Positions 10,475 to 21,884 of a stretch of 64,000 nt of DNA are shown piece by piece. The translations under genes were made by a program, and so were the position numbers. The notes under the pieces were generated by a model. It had not been told where the DNA came from. It saw nothing but the letters and a program-made list of their open reading frames with translations, and searched no databases. The DNA is from Platismatia glauca (Eukaryota > Ascomycota > Lecanoromycetes > Lecanorales > Parmeliaceae), in assembly GCA_963556305.1 (NCBI GenBank), contig OY745773.1, positions 248,001 to 312,000 on the forward strand, in the 5' to 3' direction. Positions within the stretch are counted from its first letter, which is position 1, and every line of letters starts with the position of its first letter.

Positions 10475-11554
10475 TGGTTGGGCCCCAACACACCCACGCA
10501 TGCTGCCTCCGTTCCAACCTACCTTGTCCCGTGAAGTAAGGAATTAACACCAAGAGTCGTGCGTAGAAGGGTGCAACGTCGGAGCGTAGTCTTTTGAAGC
10601 AGTACAATTCCGGTCCATTACCGGGAGAACTTGGCAATTGCGACAAGCCTTCCCTTGAATCAGTCGTCGTTCAATGTGAAAGTGGAGTTCTCATTTATCT
10701 GATATTCAGTAATGTTTGACCGAAAGAGCCGGTGTATCCAGATACCCAGAAAACAGCGACGAGTACAAAATGAATTTCCCCCAAAAACTCTTTTCATTCA
10801 TTCGAACACTCTTGAACAGAACAACATGTTCGTTTCGGTTTGTAAGATTATTAATGCAATCACGTCGGCGCCACTTATTCCACTGTTTTATCCGCTTCAT
10901 GCAAATGATGCAATCGATAGTCAACATCTCCACGTCCTCGTTACCCCCATGGAGCGCCACCCCGGTCCACCCACACTGTACCAGCCCGGTCACCCGAAAC
11001 CATCATTGAACGCAATCCGTTCCTCATCGCGGAAGCATGTGCTTTTCTACCACCGGCATGCCGCTCGCGCAGGATCGGCCGCGAAGTCAACTTGATGGAT
11101 TGTGTTTCGCTACTGCTGCATTAAGTGTTTCGTCGGACGGAGTAGAGTTCTATAGTAGTTCACGGGAAAGGGGTTGATACAGAGCTGTAAGGCTTCATGA
11201 TTCGTTATATTAGAGCATCTATGTAGGATGTACAAAAGAATCGTACCGGCAACCTCGTCCCGACCTGGGGCTTTGAGGACAGTATGCCGGACTGCGAATA
11301 CATGGTCTTGATGTAGACTCAATTCATTACCGGCCGCCGAATATCTTGTCAGATATCCTATCTTACATATGTCATTGCGGGGAACTCCGCGGGGGTAACT
11401 TTTGGGGGTGGAGAGGGGGGGGGTCTGTATCTCAATTGGGAGGAGACTAAGAGTGCCATGAGGTGAGTCTACCCCTGGCTGTTGCGCGCATCGAATGATA
11501 CGTCTAGCAGCCCAAGTGCCAGTCCCCAATGGCTTGTGGATTGCTCGTGCCCAT
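10475..11554. other. Intergenic region
   Basis: About 1 kb. An open frame of 177 codons on the minus strand (11110-11643) overlaps the end of the zinc-finger gene in another frame and has low-complexity, unconvincing content. Confidence 0.5.
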
Positions 11555-13526
11555 TCAGCTGCAATGTACCGAATACTGCTGGTTGTACGTCGAGGTCCAC
11601 ACAGGAGCTTGCGTTTGGGCTTTGAGGTTTGCCGCCCTCGCACTTTTGTCCGAAAGTTTTCGCTTCGGAGGCTGAAATGTCATCGATGGCTCGAGGGGAA
11701 TTGGAGAAGCGTCATTATTGAATGGGTCCAGTTGGGAAGGTGCGTGCGAGGCCGCTTCGGATGCTGATGTGGTGATGGAAGAATTTTGGTAACTATTGGA
11801 CTCTGGCATCGACCTCAACATGAATGTTTGTTCGTGGCTATTTGACCCATCCATGCCCACGTGATCCGCTTCGTAGGCCTCTCCATACGTGGTGAACATG
11901 AAGCCAGTGTTGCCGGTTGTACTTCCCGCCAGGCTACTTGACCGAATTGGAAACCCGGAGCTGGGTTTCAACACCTGCGGATTGGAAGACGGCGATGAGA
12001 CTGACATATGCGAGATGACCATACTGTCTAGGTCGTTGCTGTAAGCCTGATGCTGTGCTTGCATTCCTTCGAAAGAGTGGCTTTCTTGAATTGGAAGCCG
12101 AACATGGTCAGTAGCGGAACCACTATCGAAGCTCGTGCGCACTGGAATCGAAGAGGACCTTTGAACCCGTCCTGTGATTTCTGAACGGGGACCTAGATTG
12201 GATGCTGCATTGCTTCGCCAGGACGGAAGTGTTCCCCTTGTACTGGCTTCACGGAAAACGCATATCGCCAGAGCCTTGGCAGTCTCTTCCCCTAATTCAA
12301 GTCGGAGCCGTAATCCGTCAATAACGGAAGGGGGCCAGCTGACACTCGTTTCAACCGCAGTGGGATCCACTGGGTGAAATAATTTTAGACACTCTTGCTT
12401 CACCTCTCGTTGAAGCAGGAGCCCTTTGATCACAAAAGTATCCTGCCAATCTTCGATGTGCTTTCCCTTCGCATAGTGCTCGCGGTCAATATGACTAGTC
12501 CTGTCAGACAGCTTTTTAAAAATGCTAATGCAGAATCCGCAAGAATATGCCTTTTTATTTCGGACGACGCGCCATTTGTTCAAAAGCATCTTGATCTTCT
12601 CATCCGAAGCTTTGTGTTTCTTGAGGAGCTCTTCAAAGTTTCCCTTCCGCGATCGTGTAATGGGTTTCAACCACCCGTCATATTGCAAAATGTTATGATC
12701 CTGCAAGTGCACCTTGCTCGGATTCATTGTCTCACAAAGGGCACATTGAGGTCCCCATGGAGTTCTCTCGATAGGCCCCTGAGGCAGGAATACATAGCAA
12801 TTGTCATGCTCGTTCTCGTGTTTTGCAAATCCACGCGAGCTTGTGAAGACTGTCTTATGCTCACGCGTCGTGCACCAACGCTCATGTCGGGGCTCGTGTT
12901 TGGATGAACGAGATTCTTGAGCCGGGACAGTACTATCCGAGAGACTTTGCGGAAGAGGCGGTTGCGGCTTGTTGAGATCTGAAGCAATCTGCACTTCATG
13001 ATGTATGGTAGGGCCTCGAGCAATCTCACTTGGTCGCAGACCTTCGATGGCCGAGGGGGTTTGTGGAGGAAACGACTGGCAGGACAGCGATGTATTGTCG
13101 GTTGAACAAGACGCAGTGGAGAAACGACTGTCGCTCAAGTTGCTAAATAGGGAGGAACGCTCGCTCTGGATGCTGCCTATAAAGACGAGTCAGTGGAAAT
13201 CTTTCGATTGGATTCGGAACCATCACACCAGAGAAGCGACGACCATGTTCAAGCCATGTCTTTATGTAAACGTCTGGGGCCGAGCGGAGGCTCGCTAAAG
13301 CTCCCAAGTGCTGGTTCGTGAGATTGGGCGTGACTAATCGCAAATAAGTGAGGTTTGAGAAGATGTCAGAATCATTGAGGGTAGACAGAGCTGCAATGCC
13401 TTGTTGCTGTTCGGGCGACGGCCATTCGGATGAGAACTGGTGGTGATGCAGCGCTGTGGCTGTGGTGGCTGGAGACTGCACTAGTTCGACGGGAGATAAT
13501 GAACCTGGCGAGCCTGGGTCACCCAT
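11555..13526 (-). CDS. C2H2-type zinc-finger protein, probable transcription regulator
   Basis: Two exons, 13526-13244 and 13176-11555, joined by a 67-nt intron; the junction reads WLEHG-SIQSERSSLFSNLS in frame. The product has 634 residues. The central part has C2H2-like units. One is CGFC...HIDREH (C-x2-C and H-x4-H). The others are more degenerate: CALCETMNPSKVHLQDH and a W-C...H-x3-H block. This arrangement, with long Ser/Pro-rich flanks and a basic C-terminus (PPKRKLSDKSARAANLK), is common in uncharacterised Pezizomycotina finger proteins and suggests nuclear localisation. The last residues are uncertain because a GTGTGG donor near 11605 could extend the gene. Confidence 0.7.
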
Positions 13527-14652
13527 AACGACTGGGAATCTGCATCAACAGATGCTCATTGCAACGATCAAGGTTCCGACCCGGCTACATTGATCAAGAG
13601 AAAAGACAGTTTTGAATAAATGAGAGAATGATACTAGATCAAAGGCCATGGGTCAAAGCCTGGAGGTGAGCCTACGTGGGAGGAGCCACTGTCCTTGACA
13701 TGAAACAAGGAACCCCATGCAAGTGTGGCCGCAAAGGTGCGAGTCACCAGAGACGGTACGGCAGGTTTCATCTCTTGCCTGTGGCCCTCTTGGCCTCCGG
13801 GGAGGATAGGGGGGACGCCCCACTGTCAGTGCCGCAACTTGTCACGGCTATGCATGAACTACTGTATGTAGTGATAGCCTCGCGCCTACCGACACACCGA
13901 CATTACCGAATGCCCACCTGACGCTAGAAAGTTCCACCGTGGTACAAATCCTTCTATGACTAAACTACTTGTAGCTGTTCTAGTGGCAGCCACTACAGCG
14001 GCTTGTCGACACTAGGTAGGTAATTCCTTTGCACCTGAATCGACATCAGCATCTAACGGACCACTCAAAGCAAACCCGCAAACAACCGAGATCAGCCGTA
14101 GAGGATATTGCACGGTGCAGCCTGGTGCAGCCTTCAAACTACAGTAGCTACAGTAGGTAATCGTGATGCGAGCTGGGCAGTGGTGGCCGCCGAAAATGAT
14201 ATGGTAGGCCAAGCTCCACCTCACTAGGGCGTCAAAGGTCTTCTAATCTGACGAATCCCTTATATTATTGTACCTTACCTGGCCGCTGGGTAGAGTCTGG
14301 CCGGACACACCCTCTATGAGCGCGAAGATAATATGTATGGAGCCCTTGGGGGAGGGGGTTGGTATAAAGACTTGGTTCCATCGCGTTCTCGTTCTCCATC
14401 CTATCTTTCGTCTACATGAGTTTGCCTTCTCGCGAGTCTTGTCCTCCGGCGTCTTCCCTCTAGCAGTGCCAACCGATATCATTGTTCTCAAGACTTCCAC
14501 CCCAGCGATTGAACAACAGCTTTCTTGCTCGTCCTCGTAACTGCCATCTCAATCTTTAAAAAAAAAAACTTGGTTCTACCAAAGCCAGCAAACTACCATA
14601 CCCGCTTGCCTCACGACTCATCAACCAATTGTCGACTATCAACGCTGCAAAC
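13527..14652. other. Intergenic region with TATA-like and pyrimidine-rich elements
   Basis: Upstream region of the zinc-finger gene (minus) and of a possible small gene (plus). A TATAAA sits at about 14361, followed by a CT-rich tract and an A-run near 14560, as in fungal promoters and leaders. Confidence 0.45.
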
Positions 14653-15081
14653 ATGACAGAGCAAACCAACAAGTCCACCTATACTTACCACGCCAAATCA
14701 ACCGCCAAAAATAGCCATCATATGCCCAGTGCAACCCATAAAACATACTCAAAGCCCCCCAACCAGCCATCCAACACTCCGCCTTCCCTGAATCCGCCCA
14801 ACCCCTCCTCTTCCGACCTGTTCGTTCCCATCGCTCGTTCTTGGGACCAACCATGCCGAAATCCCTCAACACCCACAGCAACGCAGCAACTGCACAGTAA
14901 CTATACAACAATGTCAAGATGGGTCGCCGAGCCGCAGCGCAAGCAGCCTTGGAACGCCATCGGTAGCGTGCCGGCACGACCGTTCGGTCCTGGCACTACC
15001 GAGCACGTCGCAAAGGAAAAGAAGGATAAGAAGAAAGACAGCGAGTGTGCTACCGGAGGCAGCGCCTCCAGTGCGCGTTGA
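14653..15081 (+). CDS. Hypothetical small hydrophilic protein
   Basis: An ATG in good context (AAACATGAC) opens 142 codons. The product is low in hydrophobic residues, rich in Asn, Pro, Ser and Thr, and ends in a Lys-rich segment (AKEKKDKKKDSE) and a Gly/Ser tail. No domain is recognised. The C-terminal third (SRWVAEPQRKQPWNAIGSVPARPFGPG) looks the most protein-like. An internal start at 14911 or an unseen intron is possible. A TATA-like element lies about 290 bp upstream. I am not sure it is expressed. Confidence 0.35.
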   Translation: MTEQTNKSTYTYHAKSTAKNSHHMPSATHKTYSKPPNQPSNTPPSLNPPNPSSSDLFVPIARSWDQPCRNPSTPTATQQLHSNYTTMSRWVAEPQRKQPWNAIGSVPARPFGPGTTEHVAKEKKDKKKDSECATGGSASSAR

Positions 15082-17027
15082 AGATGACGCATTGTGATAC
15101 GCTTATGTGTCTAGTGAGAGATGGCATTTTGATAGAAAAGGAGGTGAATTAGATGGAAGGTATCCTCAGCTCTGGAAGTACGTCGATAGATAGATGACTA
15201 TATATTCAAATAGGGAAATAGGGAAGTCGCTAGCTGGCTATCAACACCCGAAATTCTCAACATACCTCCCGATCTTAACCCATCCAGGTCTTCAGCCCCA
15301 TGCTCAGCAAACGTGCGCACTGTGAAGCTACCACCTTCCTCAGCCCTCTGCTTGTACGCTCGGAGATCAATGTAAACGAAGGCGACGCGCTACTCCTGTG
15401 AGTACTGGTGTCGCGGCAATCTAAATATAACATTGAGTGACGTTTTTTCTTTTTGCCATGTCTCGACAAGGATATTCAGACCGCTCACTGCAGTCTTGAA
15501 TAGTACCGTCCCAAGTAGGCCGCGCCACAGGCTCCTTTCACAAGGCTTCGCCGGTGATGAAAGACATTGCGCCTGTGAACAGAGCTAGCTCACGCTCGGA
15601 AGTCAGTGTCAACCGGAAAAAAGGACTTAACGGTTGCCACATCCGGCGCCTGTCAGATCCACGACGTAGGTTTAGGACCGAGCATGAGACGAACGGTTGT
15701 GGCAATCAAGAGGCACGAGACCACGACCATCCCGAGATGAATCGAACAGTCAACATCACGCCGAGATCCGGACCACAGTCACGGATCTCGGGGCCCAGAG
15801 AGCACACAGCCGTGCCATTCGCCAAGCGTACCTCTGTAATCCCTCATGCCCAAGAGGTTCTCACCAGATATCGGTCCCGTAAGTGCCTGCTTAGCGCGGA
15901 CGATGGCGCAAAACAAGCCTCGGGGGCCGTCTTGGTCACGTACGTTTCATGATCAGTGCCATGAGCCGATGAAAACGACGTAATCCGGAAGGGCACTTGC
16001 GGCCATGTAGCAACCTGTGTCCCCGAACACTTCCGACGAGCAAACGCATCACCGTATCCCCCGCTCTTCCAGGAACAACACCGCATCGATCTGACCTGCC
16101 ACTAAATGAACATTTGCTTCCCAGAGACAGAAATGGAAATACGAGACAGGGTCCGGAGAGTAAATACCTCTCAAAACATGTCTCGGACCGCAAAGCGAGA
16201 CACGGACAATGCGATACTGCTCCGAAAGATACCCAACTCCCGACATCCCCACAACATGTTTTCCTCTTTCCTTTCGAAATGAAAAAAGCGACCTCGTTCC
16301 AACCACCTACGTGGAACCCACCCCGCAAATGACGCAAACACCTACCTCACCTCAAATCTAATGCCGAAACAATCAAAAACACTTCTCTCGAACCTAATGC
16401 CGATACCACGAAACACGAAAAAAAAAACAGCCACTCCATCACGACAGCGACGTAAACAGCGCAAGCTCGGGCCAAAGGACCCGCAGGACGGAACGATCGG
16501 ACGGAAAGACTTGGTACATACATCAGGAGCATGGCGCAGGCCCGCGCAGAATCCCAGGTACAGTACTCTACTCTACCTATCTAAGACGAGCCTCGCCGCT
16601 CGCTTAGTTCGGCCGGGCCAGGCTCAGGCTGAATCGTCACGAAGGCGCTCGCGTTTCGTCATGGGATCTGCGCCGCAGTTCTCAAAAGTCAAAACACACA
16701 TCGTCGAGTCTCTCTCTCTCTCTAAGGTATTTCTTCAATCTCGTAGTCTAGGCGCGCTAACTCGGACGCAAAGGAGATCACACACGACTTTTCTCGCGCG
16801 CTGGAGTGGGTGAGGGAACGGTGGTCAATTATCCGTGCTTCTATTATCAAGTTTTTGTTACATCTGCCCGCAGGTATCCGTGCGTCAACAGTCAAGTGAT
16901 GGTCTGCGGCCCTTACTCCGTTTCCTTCTGCGGGCGTGTACCAGACGCGAATCTGATAAGCTTCTTTCCCAGTATCGCCCAAGGTAATTTCCTGCTAAAA
17001 GCATTGATCCTCCCTTTGGATGCAAAC
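15082..17027. other. Long intergenic region
   Basis: Nearly 2 kb without a supported gene. It includes a CT microsatellite (about 16709-16722) and several short open frames on both strands that look like chance ORFs. Nothing else recognised. Confidence 0.5.
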
Positions 17028-18673
17028 CTAGTGGGCCTTGACCGCGTTATCACCCACAGGCTGTATACGAGCCATCATCTCTTCCTTGGTGATCAGGTGG
17101 TCGATCCTCTCTAGAAGGCCCAAAAGACTCTTCATGCTCCCGCTCCATTCGTTCAAGACCTCGTCCGCGTCCCGGGTTTTGGCAAACGAAACAACCCGTG
17201 CAGGCCTGTCGATTTTGGCATAGACCGTCTTGGCGGTCACGAGTTGACTGATGTAGCTTTCCGTTTCTTCCTCATCCAAATCGAGCAACTGAGTGAGTCG
17301 ATGCATTTGTATGCGGGTGTAGTACTTGGCTATAACACGAACGTTGTGTTCGATAACCCGCTTGCGGAGATCTTGCCAGCGGGTGTGGGCTTTTGGATCT
17401 TCCTGATCTGAGGATGCGGGCGTAGCGGAGAAGACGTCGGTGGAGCAAAGGTGGGCGCCGAATTTCTCGGAAACGATCGGCCACCGCATGAGTTCAGGGA
17501 TGGTGAAGGTTTTGAGAAGCTGCTGCTCGTTGGGGACAAGAGAGTTGCGGATGTCGGAGTTTATGCGATGGAGAAGGTCGGACTGCTCGTTGTCGTGAGG
17601 GGCGAGGAGAATGTAGTAGATGACTCTTTGGAGGACCTAAAAGTTATGAGTTGCAGGAATACGAAGGAGTGCGCCATGGGTTTGGCTTACTGCATGTAGC
17701 TGTTCTGGGTTCTCTTCAACGGATTCCGTATCTAGAACCTGCCGATAGTGCTTGCATGCATCCAAATATTTGTCTTCGTGCTTTGCCAAAGTGATTTGCT
17801 GTTCGTAATACCGTAACTTGAGATCTGTAACATCATCCTCCTTCTCAAGCGGCGGATCGTCCATACTCCGATTCTTCTCCTTCTCTTCCCGCTCCTTCTT
17901 GTCCTTCTCGATCTGCTCTGGTGTCTTCTTTGGTTTCCGGGCGAAGAATTTAGTGCTGATTTTTCGACTCAGGATACCTGCTTGGGTCCAGTCCCCCTTT
18001 TCTATGCATAAGGCCACTTGCTCGAGAATGAACTCTGTCTTTTCTCTCCGCTCCATCGATCCGAAAGTCTCGACCTGCAATTCGCACAAGATGTCTGCTG
18101 CTGCGTTGAGGTCGCCCTGTTCCTTCTTCATGTCGGATAGAATACGGGTGACACGGGCTCGCTCGACTTCAACAAAGATCTACAACATCACGTTAGACCT
18201 ATGTTCACACGGTATGTCCTTGCCTATCAGGCCATACCTTGCCCTCAGTGACCGTCCGTAAAGTCTCGATCAGCGCCAGCTTCTTCTCCACGTCCGGTGC
18301 TTCGTCTATAAATGACATTGCAACCTGTACCATCTTGGTTGTGGCTTGTTTGAGTTGCCCATGCTTCTTTGACAGCAATAAGATCTGTTCGTCTACTAGG
18401 CCCCAGTCTCCGGAGTCTTTCGATATCGTGATTATGGCGACTAGAAGTCTTGATGTCGAGGCAAGGTCCGAAGCCTGTATAGAATCGCGGTCAGCATGGA
18501 ATCTTGATGATGTGCAGGAGCACTGCAACCTGTCGCGTGTGCTTTTCGAGTGTAGAAAGCTTTTCGAGTGCTGCTTGGACATTGTCTTTCGCGAGCTCCT
18601 CCGCCTCAGGTAATTGCTTGTCAACTTCTTTGGTGTAGTCCTTTTCGGGCTTGAACAGCTGTCCGTCCGCCAT
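17028..18673 (-). CDS. RPN5: 26S proteasome regulatory subunit Rpn5 (PSMD12)
   Basis: A PCI-domain subunit of the 19S lid that holds the lid together and contacts Rpn11; it acts in nucleus and cytosol. Four exons (18673-18530, 18474-18238, 18179-17691, 17636-17028) with introns of 54-58 nt give 492 residues, slightly longer than yeast Rpn5. Diagnostic blocks are the N-terminal KDYTKEVDKQLPEAEELA, the helical repeats around SDMKKEQGDLNAAADILCELQVETFGSM, and KLRYYEQQITLAKHEDKYLDACKHY. A C-terminal PCI/winged-helix part reads LAPHDNEQSDLLHRI...LLDLDEEETESYIS...VYAKIDRP. An extra charged Lys/Glu-rich loop lies in the middle (about residues 205-235). The gene is intact and marks the left border of the decayed region. 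Confidence 0.95.
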
Positions 18674-19261
18674 GTTGCTGGTTGCTTGGCTTTGATGGTG
18701 TGTTTTGATACGCCAAGTTCAATCGATGATGTTCACTTGTGTAGCTTGTGTTAAGAATCGCGAATAATGAGGTCTCAGTCTCATCTCCCAAGCTTTCTGA
18801 AGCTCACAGCGCTTACTTCACATGCCTTGTACCGCCACTGCGCTACGAATTTAACGCCGAACGTTTCCATGGTCTTGGCATTTACTTGGCATTTACTTGG
18901 CATTCAAAGAAGACGCTAAAGACACTGTCACGACTGTTTACCTAACGATTACGACAATTCAGCTTCGGGGGCAATCTGTGCTAGATATTATATACAGATA
19001 TGTACCTACCCAGACCTCTTTTTTCGGCCAGCTGCTGCATTGGATGCTTCAATCTGCACGGGTTGCAAAATGCTAGGGTTGTGCCCCTTGTCTTTAGATG
19101 GCTCGATAGCGTGCAAAAGACTCACAAGCGCGGTGATAATCGGCGATACTTGTAGTGATACTGCTGTTGTTGCTTTCTCGCTTTCCAATCGCTCCATCGC
19201 GCTTGCAACATGGCCCTTAAGACACCGGCGCGGCGTCCCCCCAAGCCGCCGAGACTACCAT
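18674..19261. other. Intergenic region upstream of RPN5
   Basis: Contains the RPN5 promoter. A short direct repeat, ggcatttactt, occurs twice near 18878-18901. No gene seen. Confidence 0.5.
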
Positions 19262-19557
19262 GGTCTAGCTTTTTGACGCAGATGTACCCTCCCATGTCCG
19301 CGCCTTCGCCGAGAACAACGTGTCCGACCTGAGTGGAAAGGTCTACATCGTCACTTGCTCCAACACGGGCGTCGACAAGGAGGTCGCCCAGATCCTGTTT
19401 CAAAAAAGCCAATGTTTTCATGGCAGCCCGCTCGCAGGACAAAGCAAAGCGCGCCATCGCCGACATCCAAAAGGCTTGGCTGCAGTTCAGGGGCTCGCCA
19501 ATCTTTCTCCACCTAGCCCTCACCAACTTGTTCACGATCAAGCCCGCCGTCGAGTAA
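19262..19557 (+). pseudogene. Short-chain dehydrogenase/reductase (SDR) remnant
   Basis: Pieces of one SDR N-terminus occur in different + frames. FLTQMYPPMSA begins near 19268. FAENNVSDLSGKVYIVTCSNTGVDKEVAQILFQK follows at about 19306-19410 in another frame, and MAARSQDKAKRAIADIQKAW at about 19420-19485 in a third. The NAD(P)-binding TGxxxGxG motif is damaged to TCSNTGVD. Nothing recognisable follows the stop at 19555-19557, so the catalytic YxxxK half is missing. With at least two frameshifts and the truncation, it is a dead copy of a retinol-dehydrogenase-like SDR. A long open frame on the opposite strand (19122-19604) is only its shadow. Confidence 0.75.
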
Positions 19558-20142
19558 TCTACTTTGCTGCGAAAACTGCTTGGCTGTCTCTTCGCCAATT
19601 TCAAAGTCTGGTCGAATCGATGGCAGGCCCGGGAGTGAGAAGGTAGACCATTTGCGCAATACCAACGTAATCCTCTCTTATCGTCCGAGACTTAGGTCAC
19701 CATATTTGCCCCTCAAATCCTCCTCCCTTCGTCGCGCCAGACACACAAGGATTTGGCATGGCGAATGTCCACCTTGACTTTTGTCGCCTTTCTTCAAAGC
19801 TTGCAGGTATCTTACTCGTCGACGTACGGGCCAAGAGTGGGTCTGACGACGATGATAGTGGTACCCATTGACAAATCCTCGGAAGATAAGATCTCAGCAA
19901 GGAAGAAGTTTTGTACCTTCTTCTTTGAACGGAACAACGATGCTGGCAGTGTGTCTGATGACAAATCTACGAAGACTGCAAGTTCAACGAGAAGATTGCT
20001 GTGCGAAAATGCCTGCTCGAGATACGATGTGCCGTCGTTCCTGTACTAAAGAAAGTGAACCGCCTCTGCCAGCGCTCAGCCCTTCTTCACGTATCTGGAG
20101 GTACCAGTCGCTATCAAATGATCGCAGCTTTCCGGGCATGCC
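19558..20142. other. Intergenic region
   Basis: Between the SDR remnant and the protease gene. Short ORFs on + have no recognisable content; it may hold more eroded SDR sequence, but I could not trace it. Confidence 0.4.
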
Positions 20143-21884
20143 TTAACACGGAAACGAACAATCGATGTTATTGACCGCAAATGTATTCCCAAACTTGCCC
20201 CCACATAACGGCCCGTTCGGATCCCAGCCTCCATTTGTGCAAGTAGCCGGTCCACTCGTAGTCCTCGACGTCCATTGCAGACTGCCATAGGAAAACTGCA
20301 CATAATCATTTACATGCTCGCCCACACTGACTATTGGACTGGGAAGTTCGCTATCGAAGCTATACGGGTCGGAACTGTCGATTGGGTCGCCGATAGGATT
20401 GTTCGTTGGCGAGGTTCCCGTCTGGCCGATTTGGACATTGTTGTTGTCATAGAGAGTCACGATGGCGTAGAGATTGGTAGCATCGTTGGTGCAGTCCTGG
20501 GTTTCGGTGAGATGGAGCGAGCACGTCCCCGTCGCGTACGCGGGTAACGGCTGGACGCTTGAAGTCTGGGCGGGTGGTGCCGCCGTTACAGATCCGCCTG
20601 CAGGGTTTTGTATTTCCCAAAGGGAAGGGTCGACATAGTATGGCGTTCCAGGTGGGACAGCAGACGCACCTTGGGGGACGACCGCTCCGGCGTCGAGGTA
20701 GATGACATCATTGTAAATATCTTCATCGGTGGGCTCCTCGTTCTGCGCACCTGTAGGGAGAGGATTGGGAGGGTAGATGATCGCCGCGGGTTCTGGAGGG
20801 GATGCAAGGTTGAAGGTTTGTTGCGCCCAGATTGCGACGGCCGTCATAGTCCATGAATCAGCATTGTAGATAGCTGTGTCTGTATTCTTGTTTTTGGCAA
20901 GGTTGTAGGCATTCAAAGCTCCGTAGGCAATGTCTACAGCCCTGGGGGCAGTCACCAGTTGGCCCATGTGCATTTGCTCGTGGAAAAGCGTGGCAGCTTG
21001 ATTTCCAGGATTTTCTTCATATGACTCCAATACATTAGGATAAGGATTTGAGACTTTCAAATCTGACTCCAGCTGTTGGAGTGGGGTTTCCCAGCTGCTG
21101 TTGTAAAATTGCGGACAAAATGTCAAGTACCAATTGTTGAAGAAGATATCTTCGCGCTCGTAGGCCATAATAACTCTAGGGGGGTCATCACTTTTGACGC
21201 AGTGGTCAAACCAGAAGCTGTCTTCGTTACAGTAGACCCACAGGTTTGCTGTGCCGGTTGATGATAAACCTGCATAGAGACCCTGATGCCTCTGGATTGT
21301 GTCTATTTGAGAAAACTCGTTAGTAAGCTTGTGACTTCAAGGTAATGCCTGCCTATTTAGTAAGGCGATATTAAAGAGAAGCAGCAAGGTCCACTCGTAC
21401 TTCAATATCAAAGCGAAGAAAATTCTGTGTTACTGAAGTTTCTTCGAAAAAAGCCAAAAGTTTCATACTTACTGTTGATTTGCAATGGGAAATTATAGGG
21501 AGGATCGCGTAGGAAATTAGTGTATGTCGAGCGAGTACCCATGTACATATTGACAGTATCCTGGTATGCTCCATTCAGCACGTATGAAGCCAAAGCATCG
21601 GAGAGCCGCTTGGAGTCCGCCCAGGCCGTATTGATTGTTGCACGGTTTGCATCTAGGCAAGATTTGTAGATCTGCCATGAGAATTTTGCATCAAGTGAAA
21701 CTCCTTGGATAGATGCACTGGGGATATAGACTGGATCCACTGTTGGCGAGGCGAGTACGGAGCCAGGGGGATCAGTGAGCGTGCCGGTTGGGCTGCCAGC
21801 CTGTCGTTCCTCCAGAGAGGCGACGACAGCAAAGGCGGTTGACGCATAAAGAACGAGGGTCGATGAACTCTGAGAGAGCTTCAT
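20143..21884 (-). CDS. Secreted zincin-like metalloprotease (M35/deuterolysin-like)
   Basis: Two exons, 21884-21473 and 21302-20143, with a 170-nt intron; the frame is conserved across the junction and gives 523 residues. The N-terminus MKLSQSSSTLVLYASTAFAVVAS is a signal peptide. The zinc motif HEQMH (HExxH) is at residues 245-249 in TLFHEQMHMGQ. It is followed by VDIAYGALNAYNLAK and YNADSWTMTAVAIWAQQTF, which resemble the third-ligand and helix region of aspzincins. A Pro/Ala-rich linker leads to a C-terminal cysteine-containing domain ending in DCSFPC. Family context is metal-dependent proteolysis outside the cell; the substrate is unknown. The long intron could contain a small extra exon. 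The gene appears intact although it lies among pseudogenes. Confidence 0.72.

Noticed and set aside
11110..11643. Minus-strand ORF of 177 codons after the zinc-finger gene
   Set aside because: Overlaps the zinc-finger 3' end in another frame; no motif or splice support.
19122..19604. Minus-strand ORF of 160 codons
   Set aside because: Overlaps the SDR remnant on the other strand, where real SDR motifs are readable.
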